Part shown: in pieces, positions 55,860 through 64,000 of the stretch
Layout of the letters: each line of letters begins with the position of its first letter
How positions within the stretch are numbered: position 1 is the stretch's first letter
NCBI GenBank assembly: GCA_963693315.1
Contig: OY856188.1
Coordinates: forward strand, 150,675,658-150,739,657
Direction: 5' to 3'
DNA length: 64,000 nt
Origin: Diogma glabrata
Taxonomy: Eukaryota > Arthropoda > Insecta > Diptera > Cylindrotomidae
Program-made: the position numbers and the translations under genes
Notes under the pieces: generated by a model
Told to the model about the DNA's origin: nothing
The model's input: the letters and a program-made list of their open reading frames with translations, nothing else
Databases searched by the model: none

Positions 55860-56880
55860 TGAAAAAAGATCTGGATTCATTTCAAAATGGCGAGGTGTCT
55901 GCCGAACACCTCTAAGTTTAAATCTTCAATAACTTCTAATCCCGGCTTTCGATCTTATTGAAATTTGGTATATACGGTTTGTCCCTTCCGGATAAAAAGT
56001 TTTTTTTAATGTGTTTATCCCTACTGTAGCCTACAATTATATCAATCGATTTTCATGAAACGTTGGTAAAAACTTTTAAGTAACATGAGAAAGATTTTAT
56101 CAGCTTTTGGAATATATTGGATAAAAGGTTGGTGGGTCTTCCATACAACAGGTGTTTTTTCCAACATGTTTTTTATGTTTGTTAGGAGCATACAATCTTC
56201 GTTCGTGTATGAATTTTGATTTTTTTGCATCTTTGGAAAAAGATGCAAATATGTATGACAAGGAGTTGATTAGTTTTTGAGTGATATTGAACAAAGTGGT
56301 GGGGGGTCCACCGAGCACTTGTTTTTTTTAAAGCTCAATAACATCTGTATCTGATAATCGAATTGGATGAAACTTGGTACATAAGCATTTAGTATGGTTC
56401 AAAACAGTTCTACATCACAACTGCCGGTTTTTCACTTGCGGTAAAACATTTTTGTTTGCATTTTTTTCAGTGTCTTGATGAGGCTGTATAGTAGTCTGCA
56501 ATAATGAGTGATTTGATTATGATGAAACTTATGAAAAAGGACTCAATTAGTGTGAGAAGATAATGATCAACCTTTGGGACACATTGATCAAAGGTGTGTG
56601 GGTCCACCATACAACTGCTGACTTTTCACACTGTGTTTTTAAAGTTTGTTGGGAGCAAACAGAGTTTGTTCCTTAATCGATTTTGATGATACTTTGATAA
56701 AAGATGTAAATTTGCATGACAAAAAACTGATTAGTTTTTGGACAGGATTGGGATAAGTGATGGAGCGTCTCCGCTCGGACCTATTTATTTCAAACTTCAA
56801 TAACATCAGTTCCTGACAATTGATTTTAAATAAACATGGTATATATGCTTAGAGTATAGCGGTTTGTCGCTTGCGCTACC
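55860..56880. repeat. Ancient macro-tandem repeat, ~420-460-bp unit
   Basis: Three degenerate copies are marked by a GG(T/A)G..TC(C/T)(A/G)CCGA-CAC(C/T)T block followed by CT(T/C)CAATAAC(A/T)TC at about 55890, 56310 and 56770. Each copy also has TTTGATGA(A/T)AC, GCATGACAA(G/A)(G/A)A-(G/C)TGATTAGTTTTTG and a GTGGGTC-TCCATACAAC block. Non-coding by eye; short open frames within it are not consistent between copies. Confidence 0.6.
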
Positions 56881-57414
56881 GGCAAATTTTTTTTGTTTTC
56901 TATTCGTACAACAAGATTTAGTTCTGTTGGGTTACTACAGCTTTCTTAAATGTTTTTATAATTAGAACTACGCGAATACGCTATAACATCGGTCACTAAT
57001 TGAAGTATTTGATGGGTATTAGCTCACTATATATCCAGAACATTTTGTTTCCAGAGCTGTGGTAAAGTTAGCCTATGCATCAGCTTCGCAATATTTGTTT
57101 ATTGGTTTTATTTTAAACTCCTATTATAAAAATACATATTATTTGTGAATCAGTTAAAATTAGGTATCAATAATCAACGGTTCTTAAAACATTAAATATG
57201 CCAACATTTTTTTATTGAATTGTATTCAAATATATGTCTAAATTAAAATATAGTTAAAGTTGTTAAAATAAAATGTTAATGATTTACCGTTAGAACAAGA
57301 TCCACTTTTACAAGGTATTGGCCTGTTTGCATCTTTATCAGAAATAAACTCAAAAAAAAGTTGAGTTGAATGAAGATACTGTTCATTTAAAGTAACCTCA
57401 CAAAGTCCTATTAC

Positions 57415-58335
57415 TGATTAATTAATTTTCAATCTTCCGTAAACACAACAAGACCCTGGTTAAACATTCCAATTCAAACCTATTGAATCCTATTAAATCC
57501 AATATAATTTCAATAGGATTAAATTGGATTGAATTGGTTTAATAGGAAGACTTCGATCTACCAACTAAAATTCAATCGGAATGAATGGGATTTAACAGGA
57601 AAAGAAGTTCTGTAGGATTCTAAAGGAAATTTCCAATTGAATTTCAATCGGAAATCAAGAGATTCAATAGGAAAAAGGAACTTAGAAAAAAATTAAACAA
57701 TCTTATAAATTTAACAGGATTTAATTGGAAAAGATTTAATAGGAATGAATAGGATTAATCGGAATTCTGCAATGGAAATTTCCAATTAATTCCTATTAAT
57801 ATACATTTCCTATAGATTCCGGTTGAAAAATAAAATAGAGATATTTAACAGGAATGAATAGGATTGTATTGGAAATAGATTTTTTGAATAGGAATTAATT
57901 GAAAATTCCCAATGCAGAATTCCCATTAATCCAATTAATTTTTTTCAATTGGTTTCAATTGTAATGTTTAACCAGGGATATATATATATGTACATTAACA
58001 TATTATATGGTTATTTAACTCAATGAAATTTATGTAAAACCTCCTATTCAGTGTTGCTCATCTTTACATTTTTTTATTTCATTAAGAATGCATAATATGG
58101 TCATAATAGCAAACGTTATGCAGAACTCGTTAAAATTACCATCTACCATCTTCTAACTTTTAAACCAAATGACTAAATTACCAAATATTGTATGAAATGT
58201 AAAAATAAAAAAAAAACATAAAAAAACAGGATTTGAACCCATGCTAAGCTAAAAATAGCAAACGAATATTACTGTGTCGCCTTAACGCTCACCATCACGT
58301 CAGACTTGTAATTGTGTAAATATATTTAATAATTT
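57415..58335 (-). repeat. Dispersed repeat with tRNA-like block (copy 2), interrupted by a MITE
   Basis: Second copy of the 55380-55745 repeat, split by the MITE at 57454-57977. The tRNA-like block (58315-58225, minus strand) reads TGGTGAGCGTTAAGGCGACA, then about 56 bases after the A-box start GGGTTCAAATCC, a perfect B-box. The GTTAAGGCG element is characteristic of Leu/Ser tRNAs. Either a tRNA-derived SINE or a tRNA pseudogene duplicated with its surroundings. Confidence 0.5.
57454..57977. mobile_element. MITE made largely of CAATAGGAAT words
   Basis: CCCTGGTTAAACATT (57454) is exactly inverted at 57963-57977. The 524-bp body is packed with forward and reverse versions of (C)AATAGGA(A)T and GGAAATTTCCAATT, so it is self-complementary throughout. 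It is absent from the related repeat at 55380, which shows the pre-insertion state. Target duplication not clear. Confidence 0.75.
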
Positions 58336-59600
58336 TAAGCCAAAATAATGATTATTCGTGTAATCTGCAATATACGATCGAATTCAATTCGATGTGAGAG
58401 ACAATGGAATCAATATCTAAATCGGGAATCGATATCTAAAATAAATGGGTGAAACACCTTTTTACCGACCTGATACAGTTTTTCCCCATAAAAAACTCAA
58501 AACCAAACCGTTATCTTCAAACACAAACTTAAACAATTCTTCTGGTTATGTAACAAACAATCCAGACCTATATATTCTAACAAACCCGTTGGTCAAAATT
58601 CCAACAATTCTTTAATTCCGTTAAATAAAAACTCAAAATTTTCATCAAACATTTTTGATGAAAATCCAAACGATCTGAAAAAAAAACGTTTGATTTTAGA
58701 GGTTGAAGAATAACAAGCAACAATTTATGTGAAATATGTTTACAATAGTAAGTGAATGTAAAAAAATCTACCTATTGCAATTTTGGCCTCTGATCCGATT
58801 ATCATGTCATATATATGGCACTAAAATTTTTCCAAAATGCCGAGATGACGCACACTGAATTTTTTTATAAAATCTACGGAAAAGTACGTTTATGCATGTG
58901 TGAATGTATACATCAATATCCTCTCTTTAAATGTTCATAATATTGGTGTTTTCTAAAAATATGGTCAAGGTTTTATGATTGAATGACAAAATATTGTGTA
59001 TGTACATTATTTTTAAGTAGACAAGGTCAAATAATATTTAATATTTCTTTTAGTTTTTTTGGGAGAATATGTATTTCATATTTGGGTTATGGATTTTTTT
59101 TTGTTGTCATAGGTTAGTTACAAAATTTTACATTTTTGGAATCTGCTTTTATTATTAAATGGAATAACATATATTTTATTGATATCGGTCGTTTACCAAA
59201 TAAATTTAAATAGGTTTTGATTTTGTTTGAGTTTGCAGTCATATATAGTCATGCATTTTAGGGTGGTCCACTACTTCATGGGTTAAAAGAGCGGTGAACT
59301 GAAATCACCAATTATTCACATTGTGAAAATTTACATTGAATACAAGAATAGGCATTTTAATATATAAATAAAATAAATGAAAATAAATGGGTGAAATATC
59401 AATTTACCAACTGAAATAAATTTAATTAAAAATAAAACCCTCCACAAATTTGTTGAACAGTTCATTTAGATCCAAACGATCTCAAAAATTATTGGTTAAG
59501 TATTACTCACTATGCCCTTGAAAATAAAATTGATTATAAACTCAACGCAACCCCAATCAACAAAGAAATGAAATTTGTGCATAGTTTTAACCAACCGTTT
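58336..59600. other. Unassigned sequence with a weak direct repeat
   Basis: AAATAAATGGGTGAAA and CCAAACGATCT recur at 58440/58668 and 59385/59473 in the same order, hinting at two decayed copies of one repeat. A stretch around 58500-58700 stays partly open (PLSSNTNLNNSSGYVTNN) but has no recognised domain. Confidence 0.35.
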
Positions 59601-59603
59601 TTA

Positions 59604-59827
59604 GGCCCGCTATACACTTGAGCTAAGCTATGCAAACTATGCGAACTATGTTTTTTGTTTATAACGTAATTATACAAAAAAACATTACAGAAACATAACA
59701 TTTAAAAAATAAAATCAAAACAGAAACATTACATTTTTTTAGAAAATCATTATTTGCATTAAAACATTATTTTTTTAAAAATAAGTTCGCATAGTTCGCA
59801 TAGTTTAGCCCAAGTGTATAGCGGGCC
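59604..59827. mobile_element. PIF/Harbinger-type MITE, TTA duplication, 224 bp
   Basis: GGCCCGCTATACACTTG at 59604 is exactly inverted at the right end (59811-59827), and the match continues through GCTAA and (A)ACTATGCGAACTA. TTA flanks both sides (59601-59603, 59828-59830). The interior is AT-rich. Confidence 0.85.
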
Positions 59828-60394
59828 TTAAGGTCGTTTGAATTTTGATCAACAATTATTAAAGCTCGTTGGTTGGCATAGGCGTAACTAGGTAAAGGCC
59901 CAGAGGGCCCGGCCTCCCCTATACGAATTTTGGCCCCCCCTAGAAAATGAAATTAGTGAAACATATATGTTATGTCTGTTAGAGAAAATGAAATTGTATT
60001 TTTTAACCAAGTAAATAACTTTTTACAATTATTTCTAAAGAGAATTAGTGGTTGTGATATATGATCACTGCCACTGGAAAAAACCATCTACCATTAAAGT
60101 ATTGGAATCAATAAAATCGAACTAGATTTTGACAATTTTAAAAAACTTACAGTTCATACCATTGATCTTCGTTTCAAATTAATAAGTAAATTTCAACTTA
60201 AAAAAGTTGGTCATTTCTCGAGAGGGTTAGGCGACAGAGGTCCATTCTCCAAACCAAAAATGTTGTCAAAAGTGCAGTAGGGAGCAAATTTTGGGATTAC
60301 GGGATTGCCATATCTATTTATTTATTTATTACTCCATTAACAATTCAATACTGAATATCCCAAAGATGAAGTTCCCAAAAATTTCCAATTTACT
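59828..60394. other. Sequence with a possible transposon left end
   Basis: TTGGCATAGGCGTAACTAGG with GGCCCAGAGGGCCCGGCC and a CCCCCC run (about 59873-59942) resembles the left end of hAT-like elements, but no right end was found. The rest is unassigned. Confidence 0.35.
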
Positions 60395-60830
60395 TGATTT
60401 TTCGCTTTTCGTCGCCAAAAACAGCTCGCATGTTGAACAATGCTTTCCTTCCATCTTCTTTTAGGTTGACCCCTACTTTTCTTGCTTGTTGGTGTCCAAG
60501 CCTCTATAATTGATGGTGTTTGATCTGGAGGATACCTTGCAACATGGCCAGCTCAGTTCTGCATTTCAATTCATTCGTTGTAGATACAACGTCTTTCACT
60601 TTGGTTTTCCTTCGGATCTTCTGATTGCTTATTTTGTCTGATATTCTTATCTTCAGCATAGATCTCTCCATATTCCTCTGAGCAACAGCTAGTTTGTTCT
60701 TATCATCTTCAGTTAAAGCCCATGTTTGAGAGCCATAAGGGAACACGGGAAGGATACAAGAGTCATATAATAAGCAGCAGTAAATCTTCTTAAAACTGAT
60801 AACCTTCTGCCTAAAGCACTCAATACTAAA
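60395..60830 (-). pseudogene. RTE-type LINE ORF C-terminal fragment
   Basis: Minus strand: CILPVFPYGSQTWALT, then AVAQRNMERSMLKIRISDKI and IRRKTKVKDVV, then after a frame break ARYPPDQTP and SKKSRGQPKRRWKE. This is the post-RT tail of RTE-clade LINEs, with order ...LTYGSETWxLT, L-v-QR-MER-MLG, IR--T-v-Dv, WAGH-aR, RGRP-KRW. The central 80 codons are open, but the fragment is truncated at its 5' side (about 60830), where the jockey-like LINE begins. Confidence 0.75.
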
Positions 60831-61346
60831 AACATACTTAATGAGAATGTGATTGTCTCCAACAAGTCTCAGGCTAATTTGTCGTCACAGTCTGATCGTC
60901 ATGTGAGTAAAAGAATTAATATCAATCGGCCTCCACATAAGTTGCTGTCTTATCAGGGTAATACTGAATATGATGGAATAGTTGGCACTGCGTCTATGAA
61001 TAAGACGATTCGCTCTGTGGAAACAATTCATTATAAGCATCTTTATGTCACCAGACTTGATCCGAAAACTAAAATTGATGATTTGGTATTCTACATCAAG
61101 AGCAAGATAAACATTGACGATAAAAAGAAATTTTCTATTCGTCCATTGATACCGAGAAATGTTGAACTCAGTCGCTTAAATTTTATTTCATTCAAGATCG
61201 GTCTTACTGAGGACTTATTTGATTTGGCACTAAACGCTACCATCTGGCCTAAAGGTGTTTTGGTTGGTCAGTTTATCGATCGTCCTAAAACATCATCTTC
61301 TTCAAAAAACTTGGAACGAAACAACTTTTGCGATCCAGCGTCGTAA
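60806..61346 (+). CDS. Jockey-like LINE ORF1, C-terminal part
   Basis: Open from 60806 (LPKALNTKNILNEN; no start codon, 5' truncated) to TAA at 61344-61346, with ATG codons inside from 60849. The core IHYKHLYVTRLDPKTKIDDL, FSIRPLIPRNVELSRLNFIS and ATIWPKGVLVGQF is a pattern I associate with ORF1 of insect jockey-like LINEs, an RNA-binding gag-like protein. No CCHC zinc knuckles are present in the surviving part. ORF2 overlaps or follows immediately (its frame is open from 61328). The 5' truncation coincides with the RTE fragment end, typical of incomplete reverse transcription. A dead-on-arrival copy. Confidence 0.65.
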
Positions 61347-62040
61347 GAGATGATAATGCTGCCGGTCAATATAATAATGCTTTTTTAGATCTAAATCATA
61401 TATGTAAAAATACTCTTCAAATTCATTTCAACAACTCTAGTGGTATTCGATCCAAGGCAGATAAAATTTATATGTCCGCTTTGAATACCAATTTTGATGT
61501 TGTTGCTTTAGTCGAAACCTCACTGACATGCAGCTTTAACTCCGAAGAATTTTTTACTGAAAACTATCTAGTGTTTCGTCGGGATAGATATATATGTGAA
61601 GAACTAAAGGGTGGTGGAATTTTAATTGCAATTAAAGCCAATCTCCAATCTGCTGTCGTGTATACGTCAACTAGCGAGCTTGAGTTTCTAGCTGTAAAAA
61701 TCAAGCGTGGCCGGAAATGGATTTATTTGTGTGCAGCCTATATTCGTCCAAGGAGTTCACGTGAAACTTACATGAAACTAATTGATTCAGTTGCCACAGT
61801 TTTAACTTTAATGGATGAATCGGATAAAATTATTGTACTTGGTGACTTTAATTTACCACTTATTGAATGGTTTTGGGTGAATGAAGACGAATTTTCTTCT
61901 ACGTCAACCAATGAAATGTCTAATGAATTTTTAGATAATCTTACTAGTTTTGGACTTAAACAGTATAATCGCATCTTTAACAATCAAAATAGAATGTTGG
62001 ATCTCATTTTTTCTTCATGTGATCAGCTTGCAGTCTCTTT
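61328..62040 (+). pseudogene. Jockey-like LINE ORF2, endonuclease domain
   Basis: The frame gives IHFNNSSGIRSKADKIYMSA (N...RSK start of the AP-endonuclease-like fold), VALVETSLT (catalytic Glu), YLVFRRDRYICEELKGGGIL (Y-R-D-GGG), WIYLCAAYIRP, IIVLGDFNLPLIEW (GDFN: catalytic Asp/Asn) and NRMLDLIFSS (x-LDLIF). These are the endonuclease motifs in order. No ATG near the start; the frame opens at TTG 61328, inside the last codons of ORF1, so translation coupling is plausible. The protein is cut by a minus-strand repeat at 62040 and resumes at 62707. Confidence 0.8.
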
Positions 62041-62704
62041 ATTTTTTATTTTTTTTTTTTTTAATACAATGTGTTGTGTAGTAGGAATTACAATATGTGT
62101 CACAATAACACATAAAAACCTTTTAAGACCAAGGTCCCACAACAACATAAGTTCAAAGGTGTTGATGGACGTAAATCTTTCTTTTTTTTGTTTTTTTTAT
62201 ATTTTTTGTTAAAGAATGGAAAACTAAACAAAAAATCCTATCACTGACAAAATATGACATAGGCCAATATTTTATGATAGAATAGAGCAAATTAAAGTAA
62301 ATTAAAAGGTAAATAGCAAATTTTTACAAAAATTTGCTGGAACAAAACAAAAATGTAGTTGCCAATAATCCAGCCGGTTGCATATTCCTTGATACTGTGA
62401 CGCACAGTCTTTCTTAATGATTGAAGCCCACACAAAGTTATATGAAGGCTCCTTTCTTCAAGAAAGCAATAGCCTCTCATCATCAAGGATTATTTCACAG
62501 CTAAGATTGAGGGTGCTACCGTTGACTGAATACAGTTCATCCGCCACCACCCCTAAGATGTCACCTTGGCTAGTGATATCTCACTACTATTGCCAGTGGT
62601 ATGTGATATCTCACGTTAACTCGTATGTCAATAGCAGGGACTGGAGTACGCGGGGTTGTCACACCCGTAGATCGAAAATTAAAAAAAAATTTCAAAACAA
62701 TAAA
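62040..62704 (-). mobile_element. SINE-like retroelement with LINE-derived 3' tail, inserted in ORF2
   Basis: A T-run at 62045-62062 is the poly(A) of a minus-strand insertion. Its 3' ~120 bp (62180-62063, minus) reads CATCAACACCTTTGAAC... GTGACACATATTGTAATTCC, closely matching the LINE 3' end at 12610-12710. Its 5' part (62640-62400, minus) matches the repeat at 12028-12091 plus 14091-14330. The middle contains T-rich and AT-rich DNA (62180-62350). No clear flanking duplication. The RT reading frame restarts right after it. Confidence 0.6.
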
Positions 62705-62706
62705 AA

Positions 62707-64000
62707 CTGATCCCTCCATGCGGGAAGATTTCGCGGGCTGCTCTAGTATTTCTCATAAACCGTTACAATTGGAATTAAATTTTATTGACTGTGTTGAAAA
62801 TATTGATAATTCATTTCCGTATTTTAATTTTTCTAAGGGTGATTATAGTTCTTTTAATTTGTTCTTGAATTCCATTGATTGGTTTTCTTTATTTAACGGT
62901 CTTAATGTAAATGATTGTGTATGTAAATTTGATGGAATTTTAAAAAATGGGATAAATAAATTTGTTCCTGTTTGTCATAGTATTGAGTCATATCGGGAAC
63001 CATGGTTTAATAAAAAGTTAATTAATCTAAGAAATCGCCGTGTTAAAGCTCAAAATGTTTACAAGAACAACCAAACCACTTCTGCTTACTCTACTTTTTG
63101 TATTTGTCGTAATAAATTTAAAACTTTGAATAATTTTTTGTATAAATCATATATGTTGCAGATTGAATCAGAAATTTCAATTAATCCTAAGAATTTTTGG
63201 TCATTTATCGACTCAAAGCGAAAAACTAATGGCTATCCTAAGACTATTAACTTAAATGATGTTTATGCTTCAAACCCTGAAGATATCTGTAATTTATTTG
63301 CGTCCTATTTTAAAACAGTGAATTGCTCTGAAGATGGCGATTCAAACTCCCCATTTACTTGCTCTTCATCTGGTAGTCCTTACAACCACTTGCAATTTTC
63401 CATGGATGAAATCATTGAAGGATTGAATGAACTTGACATCTCTAAAGGTGCTGGGCCATATGGCTTGCCTCCTATCCTATTCAAGAGTTGCTTATGTTCT
63501 GTGGCTGGTCCACTAATGTTAATTTTCAACAAGAGCTTATCCACCGGTATATTTCCAGAAACTTGGAAGCTGTCTTTCATAAGGCCAATTTTCAAATCTG
63601 GTAAGCGTGATGATATTAGTAAATACAGAGGTATTGCTTTAATTTCAGTGTTGCCGAAGTTTTTTGAAAAACTAGTTAAACATTTTTTGGAATTTCATAT
63701 TAAAAAGTTTATTGCTCAAGAACAACATGGTTTTTTATCTGGACGTTCAATTACCACTAATTTAGTGTTATTCTCGCGTTATATCTCGGATGCACTGCAA
63801 AACTTTGAGCAAGTTGATGTTGTATACACTGATTTTAGCAGTGCGTTTGATAAGGTTAAACACCCTAAATTATTACTCAAGCTTGACAAACTTGATTGTG
63901 AAATGATTCCTATTAAATGGATTTCATCGTATCTATCCCAGCGTACGCAGTATGTCAAAATTGGTAGTTATTGTCCAACGACTTTTAAAGTAACTTCTGG
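62707..64000 (+). pseudogene. Jockey-like LINE ORF2 continued: linker and RT start (runs off window)
   Basis: 431 codons without a stop, from GATCCCTCCATG to the window edge. In order: EPWFNKKLINLRNRR and FWSFIDSKRKTNGYP (pre-RT linker), SKGAGPYGLPPILFKSC (K-xGPDGxP), ETWKLSFIRPIFKSGKRDDI, YRGIALISVLPKFFEKLV, EQHGFLSGRSITTNLVLF, VVYTDFSSAFDKVKHPKLL (RT motif A; DFS-AFD intact) and SYLSQRTQYVKI. The GPDG motif reads GPYG. The FADD motif lies beyond the window. This part is well preserved, so the element is young; it is annotated as broken because of the upstream insertion at 62040. Confidence 0.85.

Noticed and set aside
58225..58315. Functional tRNA gene on the minus strand
   Set aside because: A and B boxes are recognisable, but no complete acceptor and anticodon stems can be formed; treated as tRNA-like repeat.

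Overview
This window is AT-rich, gene-poor eukaryotic DNA, most likely from an insect. The evidence is the mobile-element content (BEL/Pao LTR element, jockey-like and RTE-like LINEs, hAT and PIF/Harbinger elements, THAP-domain transposase debris), short GT-AG introns, and an LTR-element primer site matching animal tRNA-Tyr. A run of exactly 200 N at 30161-30360 marks a scaffold gap. I find no convincing complete host gene. Two short stretches with good splice signals (31697-31793 + and 11436-11585 -) are the only host-exon candidates. Almost everything recognisable is a transposon, a transposon fragment or a tandem array, often nested.

Layout. 1-5.9 kb: inverted-repeat elements with a 150-bp tandem array, a 9-bp minisatellite, a palindromic repeat carrying tRNA-like A/B boxes, a hAT pseudogene and a TA-flanked MITE. 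5.9-7.1 kb: AT-rich array with an apparent ~300-bp higher-order period. 7.6-11.3 kb: a nest in which a 2.8-kb element with ~0.6-kb inverted repeats and a two-exon gene sits inside a 456-bp MITE; an uninterrupted copy of that MITE at 29.6-30.0 kb supplies the empty site. 12-14.3 kb: a SINE-like repeat split by another element that contains a LINE 3' end. 15-20.2 kb: hAT element 1, filled with later insertions. 21.0-25.9 kb: hAT element 2 with a perfect 8-bp TSD, containing a long palindrome that itself contains hAT element 3 with its own perfect 8-bp TSD. 27-30 kb: several MITEs and a THAP/DDE transposase pseudogene. 34.2-36.1 kb: an element with ~0.4-kb inverted ends. 36.9-37.9 kb: second copy of the 12-kb element family.

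38.8-49.9 kb: a BEL/Pao retrotransposon (39306-49732, TSD ATGAC, 1.83-kb LTRs, tRNA-Tyr primer site) lies inside a transposase gene on the minus strand. Host codons read continuously across the insertion once the element and one TSD are ignored. I believe this gene is the C-terminal part of the same family whose N-terminal part is the two-exon gene at 9.1-10.1 kb. The BEL element is dead: most of RT is missing and pol has several stops, one at the expected catalytic Glu of integrase. It also carries an extra partial LTR after the 5' LTR.

50-60 kb: anonymous AT-rich DNA with old tandem duplications, two tRNA-like repeats, a GGAAT-rich MITE and a PIF/Harbinger MITE. 60.4-64 kb: a minus-strand RTE-type LINE fragment, then a jockey-like LINE (ORF1 end, endonuclease, RT start) that runs off the right edge and is interrupted by a minus-strand SINE-like repeat whose 3' tail resembles the 3' end of the LINE family seen at 12.5 kb. 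Coordinates of repeats were read by eye and may be off by a few bases; family names rest on remembered motifs, not searches.
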